In this document: positions 10,481 to 22,400 of the stretch, one piece after another
How the letters are laid out: each line of letters begins with the position of its first letter
How positions within the stretch are numbered: position 1 is the first letter of the stretch
Program-made: the position numbers and the translations under genes
Notes under the pieces: model-generated
What the model was told of the DNA's origin: nothing
What the model saw: the letters and a program-made list of their open reading frames with translations, nothing else
Database searches by the model: none
Origin: Amborella trichopoda
Lineage: Eukaryota; Streptophyta; Magnoliopsida; Amborellales; Amborellaceae
Length of the DNA stretch: 64,000 nt
Reading direction: 5' to 3'
NCBI RefSeq assembly: GCF_000471905.2
Contig: NW_006498246.1
Location: 729,570 to 793,569, forward strand

Positions 10481-13400
10481 GTAAGTAGTGGAAAGAAATG
10501 TCCCTAATTTCTGATTTAGTATGTTGATATGTGATCATCATAATTTCTGTTTACATATTTTCAGCCTCAGTTTTATCTGATGTCAGCGTATAATTATTGC
10601 AGTCATTTTTCTAATCTAATTTGAAATTCTTTCACAAACGGACCAAAGAACTCCCTTAGTTAATGTTCATCTCCTTTGAGCATGGCCTCTGTAGTCTTTC
10701 TTTGTGATAATCATGTATTTTACCTTTTTCCTATTCTCCTTCCATTCGGTTTTTTTTCATGAATGGACGAAAGTACTCCGAACTACTCGCATCCCTTTTT
10801 GGTGTAGCCTTCGTAATCTTTCATGGTAGTGACTATATCAGTCCTATCCTTTCAGAACAATTGAAGTCCCTACAATATTTGTAATAATAATTGTTATGCC
10901 ATTACATTTATATACTTGTCGTGTCTGTGTGGGTTTACTGCCCAGGTGTATATTGACTAGAATTAAGCGTGACCGAAGTTAAAACTTTCTTTTCTTTATT
11001 TTATTTAATTTTTTTTTTGGAAATGAGGTCACATGTGTTATGTTATTTATGGCCTTTTTGCCAAACATGTGATTAGAAAATGGGCATACCCATACTTCGC
11101 AGAATAACTGTCGCACTATTGTGTTGCAATAATAAAATTGAACATTTTTGGCAGTCCATCCAAATTGGACCACGGCTACTGGGTTTATTCTTCTATTAGT
11201 CATTAAGAGAAATCAACATCCGTATATTGAGGAACAGACCAATAGTGCCAGAATTAGACATGTCAATCTTGTATTTGGTGCAGAATATAAAATTGACCTG
11301 CACTTTTAGTATAGGTTGATTTTTCATGTCAAATTTTTACTTAATAAATGCACAAATTTTGATGGTAATATTGACAAGTCAAAATTCTGCAATAAATTTC
11401 TGTGAAATGCAAATTTGTATTTCTTTCTCTATGCTAAATGTGTAGGTCAGCTTGTTTGGGATTTTTTTTGGGACAAAATTCATGGGTTCGAACTCTTCAC
11501 CTCCCTCACCCAAACCCCAATGTTTACACTAAGCACAGATAAAAAAACACATTCTTATTGTATTCTGTTTTCTTTTATATTTTCTTGAAATGTATTTCTA
11601 TCTTGATGTGCATTTCAAATGCTGAATACTTGTTCTTTGGTTTATTTGGTTAGTAGCTGTTACTTTGTACCAGGAAATGTTAATCAATAAGAACCATCTG
11701 TGGTACACTGTCTTTCACTTTACTGTGTGTTTACACTTTGTAAATTGTGTTCTACATGCTACATTGAGCTTCTGTAATGACTAGTTGTGTGCTTGGTCAT
11801 CTTCATATAGTCGTGTGCTGTTCACTTGTTTTCTTTTCTAATGCTTTCAACATAGCAGTTTTTTGCAGAATCTTTGGATGTGATTCAAGATATTGATTGG
11901 GCAATGTCTTTGGGAAATGTTTTCTCCAAGCAATACTTGCTTTATATAGGTGATGATGAACATTCAGCACTACTTCATAGGTATTTAGTTGCTTTTTTAT
12001 GTTTGATTTAAATTCATTTTTTGAGAAGGTATGCTTGATTTAAATTGAAATGTTAAATCATATTAAATGAGTGCCTTTTTTTTTCATGTATGTTTTTTGT
12101 ATGTTAATGTTAATGCAAAAATGTCGTGATACATTCTCCACGAAATTTTTTTTTTGAGGGAAGGTTAACTTCTATTAAAAGAGAAAGAAATTACAAAAAC
12201 ACATTTCCGCTGTCACCCACAGGCGGGGACTCGGTAAAAAATAAGAGGTCAGATATGAACAAAAATGATACAACGATATACGGAAGCTTAGAAAAGCTGA
12301 GATGTCAAGTAAAGCCAAAAATAAGGGCTTATAGATTCGCCCTTTTACATTGATTGACAATAAGCTTTCAAAAAATAAGTTCCTGTGCACGGAAAGGACA
12401 ACTGGCTAGGCTAACTGTCTGACTGCCCCCAGTCTTGCGTCAAAAGGGGGCCTTTGTCTTCTAGCTCGTTCTTTTGCTAGTCGATTTGCGTACGCGTTGG
12501 ATGTCCTCCAAGTATGCGTCCAAAAGATGTCCATACCCCTGCAAATGAACTGAATCTCGTCAAAGATAGGAATATGGTGCCAGGGTGGAGGGGTTGAGCC
12601 GCTAGCCCAGGAGATCACGTTAGAGGAATCCCCTTCAACTATGAGGTGAGAACCCCATGACGAATTAAAAAATTTCAGCGCTATTAACAGGCCCAGTGGA
12701 GTCCTTGGTACCTATGTATTCTGAACATTCAAGTAGGGCAGAACTTGCATGGTCTCGATAGATACCCCTTGCTCCCGCTGGGCCCGAATTGCCTAAGGAA
12801 CACCCATCAAAGTTCAACTTGATAGTTCCTTGAGAAGGAGGCTGCCAGTTATTGGGCCTTGTGACTGTTTGCGGTCGAAGGTGAAGGAGGTTGAGCCATT
12901 GGGGAAGGAAGAAACTCCCTGGAATGCTCGCGAAAGTCTTGTGGTTGGAGGATAAAGCTCGATGGAAAATGGCCGGAGGTAGGAGTTTGCTTCCACGAAA
13001 GATTCTAGAGTTTCTTTTGATCCAAATGGACGAGATGATTGCTGCTACCACTGCTCTCCACAGGATTCTCCCAGCTTTTGGGCATCTTGAATCCAGGTCA
13101 AATGAAATAAGGTCCTTGACCGAGGGTGGGATAGCCCAGCTGATCGCAAATAAATTTAGTACTTTTCCCCAAAGCTCCAAGGAAAAATCACAAAGGATGA
13201 AGAGATGTAGGTTGGTTTCCTCCTCATTTTCGCAAAGAGCGCATCTATTGGGAGTTGGACTCCTCTATGCTGGAGTTTGTCTATCGTGAGAGCTGTGTGA
13301 GAGAAGGCCAAACAGTTAAACGTTTGAACCTTAGGTGGAGCAATGGAATTCCACACTTTGAAAAGTGCCGAGGCGTGATGATCCGAGGTCATTGGTTGGG

Positions 13401-16400
13401 CTGCTAAGCTATTATAAAAAGAGGCAACCGAAGAAATACCCGAAGGTAGGAGTGTCCAAGCAATCGCATCCCTACCTTGGTGCAAGAAGAACCGAGAGTG
13501 AAGAGTAGAAACTAGGACCTGGAAGTCCCTGGTCTCTTCATTGGTTAAACTCCTTCGAAAGGAGGGGCTCCATATGCTTCGGTCTCCTGACAAGACAACC
13601 TCTTCCTCAATAGAAGAGTTTGCATTGCAAGTAAGAGAGAAAAGAGAAGGAAAAGTCTGATTGAGGGGGGTGGAACCTAACCACAGATCAGTCCAGAATT
13701 TGATTCTTGATCCATCTCTAGAAATGAACCTGATTGACTTGTTGAAGAGGGTAAAAGCCTTAGAGAAAGAAATCCAAGCACCTGAGACGTTATGTCACTG
13801 GGTCCTATGAGGTAGCCAATCTGCTTCAGCAACATGGTATTTGTACTTGAGGACCTGAGCCCAAAGCGCTCCCAGATGGTTGGCGAGGTGCCACCACCAT
13901 TTCCCTAGAAGGGCCACATTGTGCAAACGGAGGTTTTTAATGCCAAGTCCACCCTACATTTTGGGACGGCAGACCAAGTCCTAGGAAACTAGGTTGTATT
14001 TCTTCTTTTCCCCTTGACCCGACCAAAGGAAATTCCTCATGAGTTGGTTGAGGCGATTGGCCACAGAGGCAGGCATGTGAAAGATGGACATGAGGTAGAT
14101 TGGCATGTTCACAAGAGTAGCTTTAATCAGAGTGGATCGACCTGCCAAAGAGAGGAAATGACCCGGCCACCTTGCCAACCGTCTGTCTACCTTGTCTATC
14201 ACAGTCGACCAATGTCTTTTCTTTGGCTTGCCTAGGCCTAAGGGAAGACCTAGGTTGGTGGTAGGGAGGTCCTCCACCTTCATTCTCCACGAAATTAGTG
14301 GAAGGAATTGGGAAGAAATTGATTTTTAATATTTTATTCAAGAGCGTAGTGGTGCACACACATATATGCGTAGTTGCACACAGAGACACACATTCATTGC
14401 AAATGTTTGGAAAAATTATCCCACTTTTTTTATGTCCCAGATTCCATTGGATAAATGGCCATTTTGCAATCAGTTTGAAATTAATTGTAAGTCCATCGGC
14501 CTTTTGCATTTGTCAAAAAAAATTCTAGTAATTGATATTTGAATGGTTGATTACATGCAATGCCTTGTTGAGCTGTAAAATAAACTTGAAATTCTGTAAA
14601 GAGGATGTAGGCTTTGTTGAACAAAACTTTGTCCTGTTCCAATTTGAGTGAGAAATCCAAATTTCTATGGATGTGGCATGCATGATGCAAACCCTAATTT
14701 ATATGGCCATCCACTAGTGTTGAAGCATAGTTACCGGGATCGTCTACTATGGTTGGCAATTCGTTTTTGAAGCTCCATCCTATGATCTGAAAGGTGTCTT
14801 CTATGGATGTTGTTATTTAGAATTTTAGATCTTGATCTCTTCTTCAAGGGATCTAGTTCCATTCATCATGTGAATGAGATCCATACTTTAATGGTATTTA
14901 GTTCGTACGCATACATGAGATCCATAATTTAATGGTATTTTGTTCCTACACATACGGGTTCTCACTGCTGAGTGTTGTGAGATCCTGATTCTATTACATC
15001 GGAGATTCTGTTATCCTGAATAGCGGGACCATACATATACTCTAGCCAGATTCCACCAATATGGGATCCATTTTATTTCTTTAGTAAAAATTTAAGTTCA
15101 AATAATATTAATCCAACAAAGTTAGGGTCTATGCCTTCGAGCCAAGGAGCGCTAGTTAAAAGTACTCAAAAGTCCTCATTTTTCATCTGTATAGAGCTTG
15201 CTCCTACAAAATTTGTTATTCACTCCAGCTTATGTTGGGATCATTTTCCAACTATGCTATGGTGGTAGGCAAGTTCAATTCTTAACTGATGGATCTCGGC
15301 CCCGGGAATTTTATTTGTCTATTCTGACTAATTTGGGATTGCGATCCCTGTTACACGAGGATCGAGGTTGGAGTTAAGAGGGTAAGGACATCAATCCCTA
15401 TCATAAGGAGCTTTTGGGCAGCCTTAGTCCATCGATCCTGCCCCCAATCCCGGAATCATTCTCTATCCCGTTCCCAACAACTATGTGCTGAAATACTATT
15501 TTCAGACTTGATCGGGCTGAGATTGGCCGACCCAAACAGTTGGGACGATGTCGGATGATAATGATGATGATGATGATCGGTCTGAGATTGAAAAATTCTC
15601 TTTTTTAAACACCGGAGCTGTTAGGGCTTAGATTTCAAGAACATTGGTAAATGGACTTAAATGCCCTTAACCAACTTCCAAATGCTCCCAATTTACCAAT
15701 TAAGCAAAAATATTTGAAAGGGAAAGTACGTCTTAGACATTGCATGAAGATTTGTCCTCCTATAATCACCATCCTCAATCCTCATTGCAGATATTATATG
15801 AGCCAATGTACTTTCCATATGACTTCACCACAGCAGCCAGCAGCCTATGTCATTCTATTATCCAAGCCTGCTCATTGGTGCATTACTAAAGACTTTTGAG
15901 TAACATTATGAAGGAGAGTGATTCATCAGTGTGGACTAGATAGCCATGGAGTCTTCAATGTGGAGCTAGTTTCTCTCCTTGAACAATTCAGTTGTCATCA
16001 TACTTCAATCTAGGTTCAAACTAACTGACCTTCTGGGATTTAGAAATGTTGCTTTCCTAATTCCCAGTGTACTAGACATTCTTTCTTTCATTCAAAGTTT
16101 TCTTTCTGTTGTATTTGGACCAAATACATAAAGCAATGACCATTGAATTAAAACCTGAGTTGTTGTCATAAGGGGAACCTTGTATTGAAAATAACACATT
16201 ATGCAGTATATTCATCAGATTTACAAAGAATTTCAATTTTACAAACACATAAGGTCTCATATTTCCAGATTTTAAGCCAAGCAAGAAATACACCATATAT
16301 ATCCCCCCCAAAAAAAAAAAGAAATCCAGATCCACTAGATGTTGTTTCCACGAGATATAGAATATGCTTTCGAGAGAAAATGATTACAGGCTTTCATAAA

Positions 16401-19400
16401 GCTCTCCCTGAAAAGGGTCAAATAAAAACGCAGTCCATTTTTCCTAATTTTTGTGCCTCTTGATTCCTCATTTGCAACTGATATTTTAATTTTAAAATAT
16501 ATTTGTTTTGTCTTTAGTAATTTGTGCTTATTTGTGGGTGCTTTCATGACTAAGTTACATGTGATGGGAAGTGTATATGTGCACTTACTGATCATGTTGC
16601 GATATTTTGCCATGATGGTTGCTTTCGTGTTGACTTGAGCTCTCTTATGTTTTAAAAGATAACATTGTTGACAATCTTCTAAGGAACGGTTGGTATTGTA
16701 ACTGGTAGAGTGGCCTTTCTGATACTATCCCCTGAGATTGAGCCCTGTTGCATTGATTCATCAAAAGAATCTGTGTATACTCTCATGTGTTTGCTTTTTG
16801 CTTCATAGTTCTCAAAAAGGTTACTTAAAAAGTAAAATGACCTGATTACTTAGCAATTTAGTGTAAACTATTGCACATTTTTTTGCCATGCCAAGTTGTT
16901 CTATGTACTTGGCTGGAGATATCTCCACTGTTTTTTTTTTGAGTAAAGTTAACTTTTGTATTACTGCGAGTGTGTCAAGAAGAGATATCTCCACTGTTTT
17001 GTTTGGATGATGAATCTTTTCTGGCTACAGGTGTCTCGGAATGCTCCTACAAAAAGTTGATGGTAGAAGTTATGTTCGTGAAAAGATAGATTTGATGTAC
17101 AAACATGCGAATATTGCAAATGGAACAAACAGAATTGGTCTCGCTAAAGGCATGGGGTTGGTATGTTGGTACCCAAAGTCACATTTCAGTATGACTTGGT
17201 TTTAATTTTTAGTTCTCAGTTCAAGTATGTCTTATCCTAATTTTGATCTGGAGGTTTCTGCTTCACATTTGGATACCGTTCTGGAAAAGCTTAAATCGAT
17301 TTTGGATGGGGTTGGGCACAACAGGTTTCAAAGGTACTGTTCTGCCTTAAATGAACTGGGCATGTGCCTTCTTTTCATATGCTCAGAGATCCACAAGTGT
17401 TAACTTTTATTTTATTCTGTTCTTGTTGGTTGTAACACTTTGTGAACTGTATCAACTCAAACTTTAATATTAGAGGCATTTTTAATATCAAGTTGCTACA
17501 ACAGCTACCCCTTGTTTGCTGCTACAGTTATTAGCCCTTGAACAGAATTAAGGTTAGCAATAGGCGCATATGTCTTGGTGTAATCAATACAAAAATTTGG
17601 TGTATACCCTTTTGCCACCGACCTTGCCTTTTACCTCTCCACAGTCTCTTCCACCTTGTATGAGAAAGAGCATGCTGGTAGGACTTGTACAAAGATAGAG
17701 CAAAGTGATAAAGCAAACTTTCGATATGAAAGATACAAATTTGTAAATGTAACAGAATGGGCAATTTGATGTTGAATACAAGATGTTTACCTCTACAAAT
17801 GGCTTTTGGAACATCAACAGAATCAGGCACAAAAGGGGGATCGTGAATTGCAATTGGATTTATAGACAATGATGGAGACTCATGGCTTGCTGAATTGGTG
17901 GTGGGTGTACTTCCTTCACTTTCCTTCTCGTATATACCTTTGGGGCTGCTCTTGTGGCACATTAACAAGAGGAGAACATGCAAACTCCTTAGGAGCAACC
18001 AATTGAGCTTTTGACAAAGAACCATGAACTGGGGTAGGAATAGGAACGGAAGAAGGGGAAGGAGAGTGCACTTCATTATGTGAAGTCTCCCACTTGAACA
18101 AAATTTAAAAAAAAAGGATCAAAAAAAAAAAAACACTTTTAAACATTTGGACCTCATTAGATAAATATGGAGTATTCCAAGAAAAAGTGACATTTGCACA
18201 AACAAATTTCCTACTCAAGCTAGGATGATAGCATCGATAACCTTTTTATTTACTAGAATATCCCGAAAATATGCACCTGATAGCTTGAGGATCTAACTTA
18301 TCAATTTCAAACCCAAAGCATGAATAAAACAAACACCACCAAAACCAAATACTTGATGAAGAACTACAATTAAAGATGCATTTGGAAAGAGAAGAGAATT
18401 TAGTGATTTTTCATCCAAACGGATGATGGAAGATGGCGAATGATCTATTAAATAACGAGCAATCAATACCCCATCTCCACAATAAACTTTAGTTACTTAC
18501 ATGCATATTTAGCAATAAGGCACGAGTCACTTCTATTAAATGATGAATTTTATGTTCTGCAATCCCATTCTGTTGAGGAATGTGTGTTTGCACAATGTTT
18601 TATGTAAAATCCCTTGTTGGGCTAATCGATTTTTATATTCTTGGGACAAATTCTCTTTAGCTTTGTCAGAATGCAAAATACACACATCTTTACCGAATTG
18701 AACTTAAATCTGTTTGTGGAACATTTGAAAAATAGGCAAAGCCTCAATTGAATCTTTCTTTCATTAAATATAACACTCATACAAGAATAATCATCCATAA
18801 AAATTAAAAAAATATTTGTGACCAAATAAACTCTAAACTCTAGTGGGACCCCAAATATTTGAATGAACACTAAAAAAGGGCAATGACTTGGGTCTATGAA
18901 CTCTGGGATGAAAAGACACTCTATGATACTTGGCAACTCACAAGCTTCACAATCCAATGTTGACACAAACTCCAAAGATGGAACTAACAACTTCAAATTA
19001 TTAAGAGAGAGATGACCCCACTGGCAGTGCCATAGGAAAGGAGAAGCACTTGAATGAAGAGCAGCACCAACAAGGCTACGATCTAAATGGTAAAGTCTAC
19101 CGGACTCACAACTGCCACCAATGGTCCTCTTTGACTTTAATTCCTAAAAAATACAAAAGGATAAGAATGTTACTGAGCACTAAAGTGATAATTGACATTG
19201 AACTTAATTTACTAGTTGAGACTAAACTAAAAGGAAACTTTGGTACTTAAAGAACAGAGGACAATTGTTAGAAATTTGTGGCCATTTAAAGGCCTGACAA
19301 GAGCATGTAATGAAATTTTATGATAGTGGATGATGAACTCTAGTGGGAGTATGGTCCAGAGGAGCCGAAGTTGGCAATAGTGATGCCAAGACTCCAACTA

Positions 19401-22400
19401 AGCTTGACGAGCTAGGCCATGTTGAGTTTTAAAAATCTATAAGACCTGGACATATAGCAACTGAGAAGGGTTTGTTGGGTTACCCCGTGATGAGGTCGGA
19501 GAGATGCCCTGGGTAGTTGGCCAAGGGACTTAGTAACCCTTTTATGTGATTGCTAAGCTTGAGGGGACAAGGGCCAAATCCTCCTCATGAACATCACACG
19601 GCATGTACATATGATATCGTATTGAGAAGTAGACATGATTGAGGGTGTTGAATGTACATGTCGAGAGATAACCCCCATGTACCAATTGTGATGTGTGTGA
19701 GCGTGACCTAAGCTTGTCCTTAGTGTGACTAGGACTGTATTCTCATCACCTATTGGCTGGCTTTGGTTGTCCAATCATGAATCCCTGTAATGGACTGTGG
19801 GTCATGGGAATTACTGGGTCAGTTTGAGAAAGTGTGGGACATAGTCACTAGTGGAGCTGGAGTGCCTTAGTGTTTTCGCATTTTTTCTAACAAAGTTGGA
19901 TCCGATTCTTATTAAATTAATTTAAAAATGATTAATTTTGTTTTAAATAACTTTTAGAATATTAAAATGCATTTTTAAAAGTCTTAAGATATTTTATTTC
20001 ATCAGAATTGATTTTTAAATAAGCTAACACTAAGTTTTCTGTTATTTAAATATTCAAAGAAGAAAATAAAATATCTAAGTCAAAGAAGAAAATAAAATAT
20101 CCAAATATTTCTAAAGTCATTTTATTTTATCTATAAATTATTTTATTTATGGGGGCCCATAATACATTAGAGCCTACAATTTTAGGCCAACCTTGAGGGG
20201 GCCTTGCCCCCATAAGTGGGACGCCCCACTTTTCTCCCTTTCCATATAATGTGGTTTGTATGATAAGGCATGCAAATTGATTTGAAAGAGAAATGGAAGG
20301 TTTTGTAAAAGAGGCTAATTGATTTCAAAAAGGGAATATGTAGAGATTAATTGAAAATAAAAGGAAACACATTATATACTTTCTCTATACATAAAATTTG
20401 ATGGGATTATGGCATTAGGTTAAGGATGTTGAGAGATAAGGTTCTATAACCCTCCATTAGATCATGATGGCTGATCTATAGATTTTATGGTTAAGATCTC
20501 TCACCTCACAGGTCACCGATATCAATGCTGTTGCAAGGAAAATTGAGGGAAAAATAAATCAGCATGAAACAAAGGCAAACACAAGCGCAACTCAAAGAAA
20601 CCTAAGGTTTCTTCGCCTTACCCTAAGCTAGGGTTCTAGAGCCTAAGCTTTTATCTCCTTCAATATCTAAAAATCATGTCGAATTGACCCTCTCAAAGCC
20701 CACCTCTTATATATTATAATTCAATGTTCAAAGGCATTGCATGTGCATATAATGATTAAAATGACCTATATATCCTAACGTAAACTTAAATTTTGTAATG
20801 ATAGTTTTATCCCTGTGAGCAGTACTTGTGAATAGTACTCATGAAATAAATAAATATAAAAACCCTAGAATTCCTAAAAACTAAAAATCCTTAGAAATAA
20901 ACCTTAAAACTAAAACTATAACATACATCATTTGAAATTGAATAAAAATAAAAAATAAGAGCAATTTTCCCTCCGTCAAATAGTCTAGATGGAATCTTAT
21001 AAGGATGGCTAAACCCTAGAAACCCTTACCCTAGCCTCACTACTATAAAATGTCTCGATGGGGGTCATCTCAACATACTTATGCCTAGAGCTCTCTCCCT
21101 CTCTTCCTCATACATGGCACGCCATCCTCTCTCTCTCTCTCTCTCTTTTTCACATATTCTCTAAGGAAGAAAGAAGGGGGGCACGCCCCAGGGTTTGATA
21201 CATGGACAAGGGGCACACCCCATATAGTTTGAGAAGTAGAGAGACTCCATCTTGTGTGTGCATGCTCTCAAGTACTAAGAAAAGGGTTTGGCATAAACTT
21301 CCCATTTGTTGAGATTTAAGACAGACCTAAATTTCATGTACCATTGGTGGAGGAGACCTGGTGTGGGATGTGCAAATCTTTTGGCACATTGTCTTGTTTT
21401 ATGCCTTCTTGAGTTTTCTTGTTCCCAATCTCAATTGATGTCACTTTGATTATGTAATGAAGAGTTTTTAAAAGGCGATAGCAAGTGAGAATCCATATTT
21501 GTTTTCCTTTCATTTATTTGAATTTCAATTGTAATACGTAGATATATATAAGTGTTCTAGCCGTTATCACAAAAGAAAAATTTTATACTACATAAACCGT
21601 GCTAGTTCACATCATCCACTGTCAATAATGAAATAGAAGAAGTAGGCTGAACTATGCCTTTCCCAAACACAATAGATAGAGTGCCATTAGCTAATGTAGC
21701 GTGGCATTGGAAACTAATTGTTCGAGAAAAGAAAACATAGTAGACTCACCATTCATGATCAAAGGCTCCTAAGTCAATGAGCCAAGGAGATGGCTTTTGA
21801 GACAAAAAATGCAGAATTTCCTTTTTTTGCAAGGGTAGCTTGGGTATAGAGGGTTGAGTTGTAGGCTGCTCATTTTTTGTCCACAATGTTTATTGTATTC
21901 TCTGTCATGAGAGCCAAGTAATCACCAATAGAATTGAGAACCTGATATTCATCATTGGAGTCAACCAGATGGATATCATCACCCTCAGATACATAAGTTA
22001 TTTGATTGGCATAAGTGGGCTTTCTGAATTTACCCCAACACTTATGTGATGTGTGATTAGTACATCCACAATGAGTGCATCTGCTGGTACCACTGTCTCT
22101 ACCATGGCCTCCTCCCTCTGAATCACGACCACGTCCTCTATCATCACCACCACAACCTCTACCCCATCACCTCTACCCACCTCTGCGGTCAAGGCAGACC
22201 CATCACTAATACTAGTGATTGATGGAGGCGTTTAGATGGCAACCCTTTGAAGATGGGAGTATACATTGTTTTTTTTGATAAAAGTTAACATTGTATTGCT
22301 GGAAGAGTATTATATTGGAGAGTATTACAAGTGAGAGTCCGAAATCACCCTAACAAAGGGTGACTCAGTAAAAAATGTGCTAGCCTAACATGTACAAAAT

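Larger units (their letters stand above)
19266..21622. mobile_element. LTR-like insertion inside the copia-2 protease region
   Basis: copia-2 protein sequence breaks exactly here: TSSISLL on the right joins LSSVL-stop-VPKF on the left. CAAT lies on both sides (19262-19265, 21623-21626). The left part 19266-19892 begins TGTTAGAAA and ends TTTCTAACA. It is homologous, in reverse, to 58985-59582. I find no coding motif and infer a solo LTR or a deleted LTR element. It carries a second solo LTR (20529-20978). Confidence 0.55.
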
